64,000 nucleotides of DNA from Allobosea sp. UNC402CLCol (GCF_000745475.1 NZ_JQJJ01000009.1:806001-870000), one strand, 5' to 3'. Numbered from the stretch's first letter, positions 41,490 to 50,567 are shown. A program made the numbers and translations. The notes: generated by a model from the sequence alone, not told the origin.

Positions 41490-42614
41490 ATGCTCGACTG
41501 GTCCGACACCAAGCCCTCGATCCCAGCTAACCCCACCATCCTCGCCAACACGCCCGCCGCCGACGCCACCGGCCTCGGCGCGATCGACCGCAATGGCGGG
41601 CGCGTCACCGTCGACGAGAAGCGCATGATCAATGCGCGCGCCGACGTGAACCAGCTTCTGCCGCTCAAGTACAAATGGGCCTGGGAAAAGTACCTCTCCG
41701 GCTGCAACAACCACTGGATGCCGACCGAGGTCTCGATGCAGGCCGATATCGCGCTGTGGAAGTCGAAGGACGGGCTCAGCGAGGACGAGCGGCGCATGCT
41801 CAAGCGCAATCTCGGCTTCTTCGCGGCGTCCGAATCTCTCGTCGCCAACAACATCGTGCTGGCGATCTACCGACACCTGACCAACCCGGAATGCCGGCAG
41901 TACCTGCTGCGTCAGGCCTTCGAGGAGGCGATCCACACCCACACCTTCCAGTACATCGTCGAGAGCCTCGGGCTCGACGAGGGCGAGTTGTTCAACATGT
42001 ATCGCGAGGTGCCCTCGATCACCGACAAGGCGGCCTGGGCGCTGAAGCACACGCAGAACATCGAGGACCCGGACTTCAAGACGGGAACGCCGGAAAACGA
42101 CCAGGCCCTGCTGCGCGACCTGATCACCTTCTACGTGATCTTCGAGGGCATGTGGTTCTACACCGGCTTCGCGCAGATCCTGTCGCTCGGCCGGCGCAAC
42201 AAGATGGTCGGCATCGCCGAGCAGTACCAGTACATCCTGCGCGACGAGTCGATCCATCTGAACTTCGGCATCGACGTGATCAACCAGATCAAGATCGAGA
42301 ACCCGCATCTCTGGACCAAGGCCTTCCAGGACGAGGTCCGCGGCATGCTGCGGGAAGCCGCAGAGCTTGAGGCTGCCTATGGCCGCGATACGATGCCGCG
42401 CGGCTTCCTCGGCCTGAACGCGGCGCTCTGCGAGCAGTACATGCACTTCATCGCCAACCGCCGCTGCGCCCAGCTCGGCCTGCCGCCGGTCTTCGGCGAG
42501 ACCGAGAACCCGTTCCCCTGGATGAGCGAGGCGATGGACCTGAAGAAGGAGAAGAACTTCTTCGAGACCCGGGTGATCGAATACCAGAACGGCGGCGCGC
42601 TCAGCTGGGAGTGA
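41490..42614 (+). CDS. nrdB: Ribonucleotide reductase beta subunit, subclass Ic-like (Phe at radical site)
   Basis: The 374-residue ferritin-like cofactor subunit that generates the oxidant for NrdA. Metal ligands by spacing: Glu115 ([10 protein letters not shown]), Glu146 and His149 ([10 protein letters not shown]), Glu219 (VIFEGMWF), Glu253 and His256 ([10 protein letters not shown]). Two features depart from class Ia. The first ligand is Glu instead of Asp, and the residue four after His149, the radical Tyr of E. coli (Tyr122), is Phe153. Chlamydia trachomatis NrdB shows exactly this pattern and uses a Mn(IV)/Fe(III) cofactor without tyrosyl radical. The C-terminal Tyr (VIEYQNGG) needed for radical transfer is kept. 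Cotranscription with nrdA is likely, but a palindromic repeat intervenes. Confidence 0.94.
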   Translation: MLDWSDTKPSIPANPTILANTPAADATGLGAIDRNGGRVTVDEKRMINARADVNQLLPLKYKWAWEKYLSGCNNHWMPTEVSMQADIALWKSKDGLSEDERRMLKRNLGFFAASESLVANNIVLAIYRHLTNPECRQYLLRQAFEEAIHTHTFQYIVESLGLDEGELFNMYREVPSITDKAAWALKHTQNIEDPDFKTGTPENDQALLRDLITFYVIFEGMWFYTGFAQILSLGRRNKMVGIAEQYQYILRDESIHLNFGIDVINQIKIENPHLWTKAFQDEVRGMLREAAELEAAYGRDTMPRGFLGLNAALCEQYMHFIANRRCAQLGLPPVFGETENPFPWMSEAMDLKKEKNFFETRVIEYQNGGALSWE

Positions 42615-42764
42615 GCCGGTGACAGGGATACCGCTCACCACGCGCCGGTCATCGACCCCTGGCAGGCAGAAACGAATGACCCATCACGGCTCTTTCCGGA
42701 CACCGTGAATCGCATCTCAGGCCAAAAGAATCGGCCCTGAGCCTAGCGATGGAGAGCTGTCGGC

Positions 42765-42791
42765 CCCGGACATTGCCCCTTCATGTCCGGG
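42765..42791. terminator. Hairpin between convergent nrdB and dehydrogenase genes
   Basis: CCCGGACAT (42765-42773) pairs perfectly with ATGTCCGGG (42783-42791). A second, bulged hairpin, CTCAGGCC / GGCCCTGAG, lies just upstream (about 42714-42740). There is no long U-run. Confidence 0.45.
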
Positions 42792-42797
42792 CATCGA

Positions 42798-43817
42798 TCA
42801 CCGATGCGCGTCGGCTTCGGCGGAAGCGATGGCCTGTTCGAGGAGGGCGAGCGCCCGTGCGCCCGCCGCCGCATCGGGAAAGTCCAGTGTCTCGCCGCGC
42901 GCCGCCCGCACGAAATCGCCGAGGATCGCGTGATAGCCCTTGTGGTCCTCGTTGGCAGCGACGGTGAAATTGGGCTCCCAGACCAGCGTATCTTCGCCGT
43001 CGACAAGGCTGGCGTCGGGGCGCGACACCTTGAAGGGGGGGCTGCGGAAATAGCGAACCTCATGCAGGTTGCGGACCTCGACGCGGCGATGGTCGCCCAT
43101 CACCTGCCACCATTCCATCGGCGTACCGCGCGACTGATGCGTCCCCATGACGAGCGTGCCGATGCCGCCGTTGCGGAAGCGGAAATCGACATGGAGCAGC
43201 AGCTTGCCCGGCTCCAGCTCGTGCCGGCGCGCGCTGACTGTCGCGACCTCGCCCATCAAATGCGGGATCAGGTCGAAATAATGCACGCAGTGATGCAGAT
43301 AGAAGCCGGTATAGTCGACATCCCCCGCGAAGTAGGTCGGCGCCGTCATGTACTGGCCGAGGAAGCTCGCGGTTTCCCCGAATTCCGGGGTGTGGATGAC
43401 ATTGGCCGCGATGCGATTGGCGGTGGAATACCGCTTCATGAAACCGACGACGACCGGAACGCCCCGGGCCTTGGCGGCATCCGCCAGTTCCTGCGCTTGC
43501 CGCGAGGTTGCGGCCGGCGGCTTCTCGATGAAGAGCGGCAATCCCCGCGCGATCGCTGCGAGGCCGACCTCGTGATGCTGCCGCGGCCCCATGGCGAGGC
43601 CAACCGCGTCGATGTCGGAGCGGGCGAGCAGGGCGCGCCAGTCGCTCAGTTGGTTCTCGGGCGCGACACCGTAGCGCCGGCCGGTCGCCGCGAGGTTGTC
43701 GGGCGAGATGTCGCAGATCGCCTGCAGGACGACGTCGTGCCGCGTGACCTGCGGCAGCAGCATCTCGTTGGCATGGGTGCCGCAGCCGATCCAGCCGAGG
43801 CGCAAGGGGGATGTCAT
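42798..43817 (-). CDS. Gfo/Idh/MocA-family NAD(P)-dependent dehydrogenase
   Basis: A 339-residue sugar or inositol dehydrogenase-type enzyme. Rossmann start LRLGWIGCGTHANEMLLPQV, then LARSDIDAVGLAMGP, the catalytic EKP motif in LPLFIEKPPAATSRQAQELA near residue 95, VVVGFMKRYSTANRIAANVI near 122, and DYTGFYLHHCVHYFDLIPHL near 170. It probably oxidises or reduces a keto-sugar. Its ATG overlaps the stop of the epimerase by 1 bp. Last gene of the GntR-esterase-transporter-epimerase-dehydrogenase operon. Confidence 0.9.
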   Translation of the reverse strand: MTSPLRLGWIGCGTHANEMLLPQVTRHDVVLQAICDISPDNLAATGRRYGVAPENQLSDWRALLARSDIDAVGLAMGPRQHHEVGLAAIARGLPLFIEKPPAATSRQAQELADAAKARGVPVVVGFMKRYSTANRIAANVIHTPEFGETASFLGQYMTAPTYFAGDVDYTGFYLHHCVHYFDLIPHLMGEVATVSARRHELEPGKLLLHVDFRFRNGGIGTLVMGTHQSRGTPMEWWQVMGDHRRVEVRNLHEVRYFRSPPFKVSRPDASLVDGEDTLVWEPNFTVAANEDHKGYHAILGDFVRAARGETLDFPDAAAGARALALLEQAIASAEADAHR

Positions 43818-44719
43818 CACGCAATTCCCTTCGTCGTCGCGAGCCGGTCGGCGAAGGCGAGCGTCGCCTTGAGATAGTCGATGCTGGCCTTGAGCTCCGC
43901 ATCCTCGTTCCGGGTGGGCGCGCGCCATTGCGCCAGCGTCACGCCTGCCGCCTCGTCGTCGCGCCGGAACGGCTCCAGCACGATCGGGCCCTGATAGCCG
44001 GAGGCCGCGAGGGCCCGTGCGATCGACGGCCAGTCGATATGGCCCGAGCCGACGAAGCCGCGATTGTTCTCGTTCGCCTGGAAATGCACGAGCCGCGATC
44101 CCGCCAGCCGGATCGAGGCGGCGAGATCGTATTCCTCCATGTTCATGTGGAAGGTGTCGAGCATCACGCCGACGGCAGGCGAGGCGACGGCCTCGACATA
44201 ATCCAGCGCATGGCGGCAGGTGTTGCACATGTCGGTCTCGAACCGGTTCAGGGGCTCGACGCCGAGGACGACGCCCTTGTCGGCGGCGCGTTTCGCGGCC
44301 TGCGTCAGCCCGCGCACGACGGCATCGACCCGCCGGCGGCGCTCGGCCGGCTCGACCGGATGCGGCGCCCGGCCGGCGAAGACGAGCGGCGCGCCATAGA
44401 GCGGCCCGCCGACGATTCCCGCCCCCAACGTTCCAGCGATGTCGACGCATTGCTCGAGATAGGCGATGCCGGCTGCATGCGCCGCCGGGTCGGCGCTGGC
44501 GAGATCGCGGGTCAGGTTCACCCGCGCCGCCAGCACGATCGAGAGGCCGGCATCGGCGGCGGCGGCCTTCGTCTCGGCAAGGTCGAGCTCGCCCGGCTCC
44601 GGCACCAGCAGTTCGACCACATCGGCCCCGGCCTGCTTCATGCGCCGGAAGGTCGGGAAATGCTCGCGCCCGAAGGGGCGTGCATAGAACATCGAGATCA
44701 CCCCGATCGCATTGGTCAT
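43817..44719 (-). CDS. Sugar phosphate isomerase/epimerase (TIM barrel; tagatose 3-epimerase-like)
   Basis: A 300-residue AP-endonuclease-2-fold barrel. Metal and catalytic positions resemble D-psicose/D-tagatose 3-epimerases: GVVLGVEPLNRFETDMCNTC (first Glu) near residue 155, VGVMLDTFHMNMEEYDLAAS (Asp and His) near 190, HFQANENNRGFVGSGHIDWP near 222, and PIVLEPFRRDD (second Glu) near 255. It epimerises a free ketose or isomerises a related substrate for the adjacent dehydrogenase. It overlaps the MalG-type permease gene by 4 bp. Confidence 0.9.
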   Translation of the reverse strand: MTNAIGVISMFYARPFGREHFPTFRRMKQAGADVVELLVPEPGELDLAETKAAAADAGLSIVLAARVNLTRDLASADPAAHAAGIAYLEQCVDIAGTLGAGIVGGPLYGAPLVFAGRAPHPVEPAERRRRVDAVVRGLTQAAKRAADKGVVLGVEPLNRFETDMCNTCRHALDYVEAVASPAVGVMLDTFHMNMEEYDLAASIRLAGSRLVHFQANENNRGFVGSGHIDWPSIARALAASGYQGPIVLEPFRRDDEAAGVTLAQWRAPTRNEDAELKASIDYLKATLAFADRLATTKGIA

Positions 44720-45552
44720 GATTTGACTGCTCCTGCCGTCAGCCCGCCGACGAGGCGTTTCTGCACAAAAAGGAAAAGGATGGTGACGGGCAAAGCGATG
44801 ATCGTGCCGCCCGCGGTGAGGACGCCCCACTGCACCGTGAATTCGCCGATGAACAATTGCAGCGCGACGGTCACCGGCCTGACCGTCTCGCCCGACAGCA
44901 TCATCGCGAACAGATATTCGTTCCACGAGGTGATGAAGACGTAGATCGCGGTGGTGACGATGCCGGGCATCACCAGCGGCAGCACCACCAGCCGGATCGT
45001 CTGCAGGCGCGAGGCCCCGTCGATCGTCGCGGCTTCGTCGAGATCTTTCGGGATCGCGTTGAAATAGCTGACCAGCATCCAGATCGAGAACGGGATCGAG
45101 AAGGTCGAATGGCCGATGATGACGCCGATGAAGGTGTCGATCAGCCCGAGCGTCCGCATCAGCACGAAGAGCGGGATAATCAGCAGCACGATCGGGAACA
45201 TGTTGATGACGAGGAAGCCAGTCATCAGCATGCGCCGGCCGCGGAAGCGGAAGCGCGAGAACGAATAGGCGGCCGGCACGCTGGCTGCCAGCCCCAGCAC
45301 GACGGCACCGCAGGCGATGACGAGGCTGTTCAGCAGGTTGACCGGGAAGCTCGTGCGCTGGATCAGCGTTTGATAGTGCTCGAAGGTCGTGCTGCTCGGC
45401 AGGTAGCGCACCGGGAACTGCGAGAGGTCCGCATTCGGCTTGATCGAGGTCAGCAGCATCCAGACGAACGGTGCCAGCGCGAAGGCGAGCACCAGCAGGA
45501 CGGGGATTTCGACCTGGATCAGATTGCGGGCGAAGGAGCGGCGCCGGATCAT
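44716..45552 (-). CDS. Carbohydrate ABC transporter permease (MalG type)
   Basis: A 278-residue inner-membrane permease with six helices. The EAA loop is DLDEAATIDGASRLQTIRLV followed by LPLVMPGIVTTAIYVFITSW, standard for MalG. The N-terminus has VLALAFALAPFVWMLLTSIK. It forms the channel with the MalF-type partner that overlaps it by 4 bp. The cognate ATPase (MalK/UgpC) is not encoded in this locus. Confidence 0.95.
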   Translation of the reverse strand: MIRRRSFARNLIQVEIPVLLVLAFALAPFVWMLLTSIKPNADLSQFPVRYLPSSTTFEHYQTLIQRTSFPVNLLNSLVIACGAVVLGLAASVPAAYSFSRFRFRGRRMLMTGFLVINMFPIVLLIIPLFVLMRTLGLIDTFIGVIIGHSTFSIPFSIWMLVSYFNAIPKDLDEAATIDGASRLQTIRLVVLPLVMPGIVTTAIYVFITSWNEYLFAMMLSGETVRPVTVALQLFIGEFTVQWGVLTAGGTIIALPVTILFLFVQKRLVGGLTAGAVKS

Positions 45553-46448
45553 CGCTCCATCTCCCCGGCCTGGCGGCGGACATAGAGCCAGACGATGCCG
45601 AGCAGGATCGCCGTCAGCATCAGCGAGAGCGAGGCGGCATAGCCGAACTCCATGCCGGTATAGGCGCGCAGGAAGGCGTAGAGCGGCAGCGTATGCGTGG
45701 CATAGCCCGGCCCGCCGCCGGTCATCACCAGGATGACGTCGAGCGAATTGGCGACCCAGATGATGCGCAGCAGCACGGCCGTGGTGACGATGCCGGCGAT
45801 CGAGGGCAGGGTGACGTGGACGAACTGGCGCCAGGGGCTGGCGCCGTCGATCTCGGCCGCCTCGTAGAGTTCTCCCGGCACGGTCTGCAAACCCGCGAGG
45901 ATGGTGACGGTGAAGAACGGAAAGCCCTGCCAGACCAGAGCCAGCATGATGCAGGCCAGCGCCGTGGAGGGCTGGGCGAGCCAGGGATGCGGGGCCGAGA
46001 TCAGGCCGAGGCGCAGCAGGATGTCGTTGAAGACGCCGAGATTGAAATCATAGATCCAGGTCCACATCAGGCCGATGATCACGCTCGGCAACGCCCAGGG
46101 GATGATGACGAGCGCGCGCGCCATGCCGCGCCACCAGAAGCTCTGGTTGAGCAGCAGAGCCGCGCCGAGCCCGAGCAGAAGCTGGAGCGACACGATGCCC
46201 GCGACCCAGATCGCCGAGTTCAGTAGCGCGATCCAGAAGACCTCGTCCGAGAGTGCGGTCGCGAAATTCCGCAAACCGACGAAGCGGAAATTGTCGGGGT
46301 CGTAGAGAATGTAGTCGTGCAGGCTGTACCAGGCCGTCTGCAGGACCGGAAACAGGATGACCAGCGCCGTCACCAACAGTGCCGGCAGCAGGAAACCATA
46401 GGGTGTCGCCGCGCGAAGCATCGCGCTGCTCGCCGTCGTCTTGTTCAT
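45549..46448 (-). CDS. Carbohydrate ABC transporter permease (MalF type)
   Basis: A 299-residue permease of the MalF/UgpA family: LLPALLVTALVILFPVLQTA first helix, DPDNFRFVGLRNFATALSDE periplasmic loop, and the EAA loop ELYEAAEIDGASPWRQFVHV followed by TLPSIAGIVTTAVLLRIIWV. It pairs with the MalG-type permease. It starts 67 bp after the binding-protein gene. Confidence 0.95.
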   Translation of the reverse strand: MNKTTASSAMLRAATPYGFLLPALLVTALVILFPVLQTAWYSLHDYILYDPDNFRFVGLRNFATALSDEVFWIALLNSAIWVAGIVSLQLLLGLGAALLLNQSFWWRGMARALVIIPWALPSVIIGLMWTWIYDFNLGVFNDILLRLGLISAPHPWLAQPSTALACIMLALVWQGFPFFTVTILAGLQTVPGELYEAAEIDGASPWRQFVHVTLPSIAGIVTTAVLLRIIWVANSLDVILVMTGGGPGYATHTLPLYAFLRAYTGMEFGYAASLSLMLTAILLGIVWLYVRRQAGEMER

Positions 46449-46515
46449 GGCCTCGTCCCTGTAGATCGATGGCTGGCGCCGGGTTTGGCCCGGCGCCGCG
46501 CGATGCGATCCGGCC

Positions 46516-47736
46516 TCAGCCGTGGAAGGTCTGCTCGACCGCCTTCATGAGATCGTCGGGATTCATCCCGCCGGTCAGCGCCCTCTGCAGGTTGGTGGGC
46601 AGGACGCGGCCGACGAAATCCGGCGTCTTCACATGGTCGGGGAGGGGCTTTGCGATCGGCAAGGAGGCGTCGCTCGCCTCGACGAAGCGCTTGGGATGCA
46701 CGGTCCAGCTCTTCGCATCCGAGATGGTGATCGGCAGCTGGCCGCTGAGCTTGGCCTGCTCGGCATTGTTCTCGGCGCTCGACAGGAAGCTGATCCAGCG
46801 GAAGGCCGCCTCCTTGTTCTTGCTGCCTGCGAAGATGGCGTTGGACTCGTCGCCGAAATAGGTCCAGCCGCGGCCATCCGGCCCGCGCGGCACCGGCACG
46901 GCCGAGACCTTGTCGCCGAGCGCCCCGACGATCTCCGCGACCGAGCCGATATGGTGGATCGCCATCCCGGTCCGACCGGCCTTGAAGGCATCGACGATCT
47001 GGCGGAAGGCGTCGGTCGGCGCCGAGGGCGGCGCGACCTTGTGCTTCACGGCGAGGTCGACGAACCAGCGATTGGCCGCGAGCGCCTTCTCCGTGACCAT
47101 CCCGCCCTTGTCGAAGCTGGCGCCGCCGCCCAGCACGAAGGGTCCCCAGTTGTCGTGGCAGCCGGCGCCGCCGCGCATGCCGTAGCCGTAGATGCCGTCC
47201 TTGGTCAGCGCCTTGGCGGCTGTGAGGAAGTCGTCGAAGCTCTTGGGCGGCTGGAGCCCGGCCTGCTGAAGCAGGTCCTGCCGGTAATAGAGATAGATCA
47301 CGACGTAGTGCAGCGGCATGTAGTACTGCTTGCCGTCGGGCGAGCGGTTGATTGTCCAGACGTCGTCGGAAATGTCGCTGCGGCCTTTCCAATTGGCGAG
47401 GAAGCCGTCGAGCGGCTCCAGCGCCTTCATCTGCGAGAAGCGCGAGAGATAGGACAGGCGCACCATGGCGCAGTCGGGCTGGTTGCCGGCGACCAGGGCC
47501 GAGAAGATGCGGTTGATATAGTCGGTGCCGCCGCCCCAGGGGATCGGCTCGGCCTGGATCTTGATGTCCGGATTTTCCGCCTCGAACTTCGCGACGAGGC
47601 TGGCCGGCGTGTTCTGCGGATTGTCGTAATGATACCACCAGCGCACCGTCGCCTTGCCTTGGGCGATGGCCGGTCTGGCGGCCTCGAAGGAGAGCGCGGC
47701 CGCTCCCGCGAGTTTCATGAAAGTCCTGCGTTCCAT
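46516..47736 (-). CDS. Carbohydrate ABC transporter substrate-binding protein
   Basis: A 406-residue SBP_bac_1 protein. The N-terminus MERRTFMKLAGAAALSFEAA is a twin-arginine-like signal ending ARPAIAQ. The mature domain has VRWWYHYDNPQNTPASLVAK, NPDIKIQAEPIPWGGGTDYI and DAFKAGRTGMAIHHIGSVAE. It collects a sugar or sugar derivative for the MalFG-type permeases. GGGAG is 8 nt before ATG 47736. The downstream epimerase and dehydrogenase suggest a rare or keto sugar. Confidence 0.93.
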   Translation of the reverse strand: MERRTFMKLAGAAALSFEAARPAIAQGKATVRWWYHYDNPQNTPASLVAKFEAENPDIKIQAEPIPWGGGTDYINRIFSALVAGNQPDCAMVRLSYLSRFSQMKALEPLDGFLANWKGRSDISDDVWTINRSPDGKQYYMPLHYVVIYLYYRQDLLQQAGLQPPKSFDDFLTAAKALTKDGIYGYGMRGGAGCHDNWGPFVLGGGASFDKGGMVTEKALAANRWFVDLAVKHKVAPPSAPTDAFRQIVDAFKAGRTGMAIHHIGSVAEIVGALGDKVSAVPVPRGPDGRGWTYFGDESNAIFAGSKNKEAAFRWISFLSSAENNAEQAKLSGQLPITISDAKSWTVHPKRFVEASDASLPIAKPLPDHVKTPDFVGRVLPTNLQRALTGGMNPDDLMKAVEQTFHG

Positions 47737-47758
47737 GACGTTCACTCCCTGAATTTTT

Positions 47759-48688
47759 TTATAGTCGTTCGGTGATGTAGGCGGCTCCGGCGTCGATCAT
47801 GGCCTGCGCCGGAGCGAGTTTGCGGCTCATGCGCAGGCAGCCATGGATGACGCCGGGTACATGGTCGTGGCGGAAGGCGACGCCCGCTGCCGCGAGGCGA
47901 TCCGCCAGACGGATGGTGTCGTCGACCAGCGGGTCGAGCCCGCCGACTGTCAGGTAAAGCGGCGGCAATCCGCGGAGGTCGGCATGCAGCGGCGCGGCGA
48001 GCGCCGGAGGGGCGCCGAAGGCCGCGCCGAGATAGTTGTGCCAGTACCAGCGCATATTCGCTGTGGTCAGGATGTATCCCTCGCCGAAGCGCGCATGGCT
48101 GCCGGTTTCGAAGTCGGGGGCGTAGCAGCCATAGAACAGGGCGGCTGTGGCGGGGAGGGCAAGCCCGGCATCGCGGCGATGGAGCATGGCCGCAAGCGCA
48201 AGCGTCGCACCGGCCGAGTCTCCGGCAAGCACCCAGCGCCGCGCATCGACATCGGGGCCGAGTTCGCCGCTGAGCCCGAAGGCGATGGCGCCGAGCGTAT
48301 CCTCCAGCGGGATCGGGTAGGGATGCTCCGGCGCGAGGCGATAGTCGAAGCCGAACACGGCGCAGCCGGACGACGCCGCGAGGGTCCGCATCGTGCCGTC
48401 ATGGGTGTCGACCGAGCCGAAGGTCCAGCCGCCGCCATGAACGTAGACGATGACCGGCAGGGCGGTTCCGGGCTTGGGATGATAGAGCCGCCCGCGCAGC
48501 ATAGCGCCGTCAACCTGCACCGCGATCTCACGCGCCGGTAGGTCGGGCGCGCCTTCGTTCCAGGCGATGGAGCCGGCATCGGCGGAGGCGCGGGCCTCCG
48601 CGATCGGCAGGGTCTTGAAATCGACGCCCGGCGCCGCCGCGAAACCGGCGAGGATGCGAGCCATCTGCGGATCGACGAAGGCGCTCAC
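47759..48688 (-). CDS. Alpha/beta hydrolase (hormone-sensitive-lipase family esterase)
   Basis: A 309-residue esterase. The HSL oxyanion motif is IVYVHGGGWTFGSVDTHDGT near residue 82; the nucleophile Ser is in VLAGDSAGATLALAAML near 155; and YLTVGGLDPLVDDTIRLADR and HDHVPGVIHGCLRM supply the catalytic Asp and His. It probably deacylates an acylated sugar or lactone taken up by the neighbouring transporter, or has broad carboxylesterase activity. It starts inside the last codon of the GntR gene (4-bp overlap), so it is in the operon. Confidence 0.9.
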   Translation of the reverse strand: MSAFVDPQMARILAGFAAAPGVDFKTLPIAEARASADAGSIAWNEGAPDLPAREIAVQVDGAMLRGRLYHPKPGTALPVIVYVHGGGWTFGSVDTHDGTMRTLAASSGCAVFGFDYRLAPEHPYPIPLEDTLGAIAFGLSGELGPDVDARRWVLAGDSAGATLALAAMLHRRDAGLALPATAALFYGCYAPDFETGSHARFGEGYILTTANMRWYWHNYLGAAFGAPPALAAPLHADLRGLPPLYLTVGGLDPLVDDTIRLADRLAAAGVAFRHDHVPGVIHGCLRMSRKLAPAQAMIDAGAAYITERL

Positions 48689-49350
48689 GCGGCCACCTCG
48701 TCGCCGCCTTGAATGACGATCGTATCGATATGGGAGCCGAGCGCTGCGGCGAGCCCGCTTCCATCGCCGGCAGCGAGGCGCTCGTAGAGAATGTCGTGGC
48801 GTCGCGCCGTCTCGATCAGCGGGCGGCGATGCTCCGGCGCCCAGAGCTTGTAGCGGTTCGAGTGCATGATGCAGCGTGCCAGGATCTGCCCGAGGGCATC
48901 GAGGCCGGAGAGCCGGAACAAAGCGAGGTGGAAATCCTTGTCCGCCTCGATGACACGGTATTCGTCGCCCTCCGCGGCGGCTTCCATCATCGCTGCCAGG
49001 ATGCCGCGCAGGTCGTCGAGCGCCCGTCCATCGGCATGCAGCGCCGCCTTCAGCGCGCCGCGCGTCTCGATGCGGCGGCGCAGCGCCAGCATCTCGTCGG
49101 CTTCCTCTTCCGTCAGCCGGGTCACGATCGTCCGTCGCCCCGAGCGGACGACGAGCCCATCCTCCTGCAGGCGCAGCAGCGCCTCGCGGATCGGGCCCTG
49201 GCTGCAGCCGATCTCATGGGCGAGGCCGAGCTCGGTCAGGACCGTCTCCGGGGTCAGTTCGTTCAGGATGATCCGCCGTTTGACGATGCCATAGACCAGG
49301 TCGGACGGGCGGCTGAGCTTCGGAATCAAGGCGAGCGCCTCGCTGGACAA
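48685..49350 (-). CDS. GntR-family regulator (FCD subfamily)
   Basis: A 221-residue regulator. N-terminal winged helix (RPSDLVYGIVKRRIILNELT, ELGLAHEIGCSQGPIREALL, EDGLVVRSGRRTIVTRLTEE); C-terminal FCD helical ligand domain (about residues 95-210) with the metal-binding pattern DKDFHLALFRLSG and HSNRYKLW. It heads the sugar operon and is divergent from the dehydratase gene. Palindromes with ATCGAT cores lie 16-40 bp upstream of its start, so it very probably represses both directions until a sugar acid appears. Confidence 0.92.
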   Translation of the reverse strand: MSSEALALIPKLSRPSDLVYGIVKRRIILNELTPETVLTELGLAHEIGCSQGPIREALLRLQEDGLVVRSGRRTIVTRLTEEEADEMLALRRRIETRGALKAALHADGRALDDLRGILAAMMEAAAEGDEYRVIEADKDFHLALFRLSGLDALGQILARCIMHSNRYKLWAPEHRRPLIETARRHDILYERLAAGDGSGLAAALGSHIDTIVIQGGDEVAA

Positions 49351-49365
49351 GGTCTGTCGATATGA

Positions 49366-49389
49366 ATATCGATATCATTATCGATAATG
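49366..49389. promoter_or_regulatory. Two adjacent palindromes between divergent GntR and dehydratase genes
   Basis: ATATCGATAT (49366-49375) directly followed by CATTATCGATAATG (49376-49389), both perfect, in an AT-rich patch of a GC-rich genome. A further TCGATA lies at 49358. Likely GntR operator, overlapping one or both promoters. Confidence 0.65.
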
Positions 49390-49419
49390 ATGTCAACGCG
49401 GGTTGTCGCAGGGAAGCCG

Positions 49420-50544
49420 ATGCATCACAGGATTCGGAAGATCGACGTCCACCTCGTCTCCGCCCCGGTCCTCGGCGGCTTTGCGGACGCGACGCGCAAG
49501 GTCGAGACGATCGGCTTCGTGATCGTCCGCATCACGACGGATCAGGGGCTGGAGGGGATTGGCGTCACCTATCACGAGGTTGGCGGGGAGGCGACCTGCG
49601 AGCTGATCAACCGCAACATGACGCCCAGGCTGATCGGCCGCGACCCGCTCGAAACCGAGGCGATCTGGCAGGAATTCTTCCACTATCTGCGCGGCGTCGG
49701 CCGCAAGGGGCTGATGTATTGCGCCCTCAGCGCCGTCGACATCGCGCTCTGGGATCTCAAGGGGAAGATCGTCGATCTGCCCGTCTACAAGCTGCTCGGC
49801 GGGGACCGGACCAAGGTGCCGGTTTATGCCAGCGGCGGCTGGACCTCCTATTCCGACGACCAGCTCGTCGACGAGATCAAGGGCATGGTGGGGCGCGGCT
49901 TCACGACCGTGAAGTTCAAGGTCGGCTTCGACGGTGGCCGCAATCCCAGGCGCGATGCCGAGCGCGTCCGCAAGGTCCGCGAGGCGGTCGGCCCCGACAT
50001 CAACCTCATGGTCGACGCGAATAATTCCTTCGATGCGGCGACGGCCGTGCAACTCGCCAACCGCATTCGCGAATACGACATCTTCCTGTTCGAGGAGCCG
50101 GTCTTCGCCGACGACATTCCCGGGCTCGCCCGCTTCAAGCGCGGCACCGACATCCCGCTGGCGACGGGCGAGCACGAATACACCAAGTTCGGCGTCAGGG
50201 ACCTGCTCATGCACGACGCTGCGGACATCGTGCAGGTCGATGGCGCGCGGGCCGGCGGCTATACCGAGATGCTGAAATGCGCCGCCTTGACCCAGGCCTG
50301 GAACGTCAAATTCGCGCCGCATGCGATGGAGAACCTCCATCTGCATCTCGTTGCGGCGGTGCCGAACGCGCTCTTCCTCGAGCGCCTGCTGATGTTCGAG
50401 GACATCACCGCACAGGTCTTCGACGGCGCGCCGCTGCCGATCGACGGCCATATGCATGTGCCGGACCTGCCGGGCCTGGGCCTCAAGCTCAACATGGATT
50501 TCATCCGGGAGCGGGACGAAACCTCCCCGGCGAGTCATGCTTGA
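49420..50544 (+). CDS. Enolase-superfamily dehydratase/racemase (mandelate racemase group)
   Basis: A 374-residue enolase-superfamily enzyme. Catalytic and metal positions are all present: Lys165 and Lys167 (KxK in TTVKFKVGFD), Asp199 (LMVDANNSF), Glu225 (FLFEEPVF), Glu251 (ATGEHEYTKFG) and His301 (FAPHAMENLHLH). This is the mandelate-racemase type layout used by many sugar-acid dehydratases, which dehydrate an acid sugar to a 2-keto-3-deoxy acid. The start at ATG 49420 follows GGGAAG; an ATG at 49387 would overlap the operator. Divergent from the GntR operon. Confidence 0.92.
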   Translation: MHHRIRKIDVHLVSAPVLGGFADATRKVETIGFVIVRITTDQGLEGIGVTYHEVGGEATCELINRNMTPRLIGRDPLETEAIWQEFFHYLRGVGRKGLMYCALSAVDIALWDLKGKIVDLPVYKLLGGDRTKVPVYASGGWTSYSDDQLVDEIKGMVGRGFTTVKFKVGFDGGRNPRRDAERVRKVREAVGPDINLMVDANNSFDAATAVQLANRIREYDIFLFEEPVFADDIPGLARFKRGTDIPLATGEHEYTKFGVRDLLMHDAADIVQVDGARAGGYTEMLKCAALTQAWNVKFAPHAMENLHLHLVAAVPNALFLERLLMFEDITAQVFDGAPLPIDGHMHVPDLPGLGLKLNMDFIRERDETSPASHA

Positions 50545-50567
50545 GCAGGATCAGGGTCTCGGATCGT

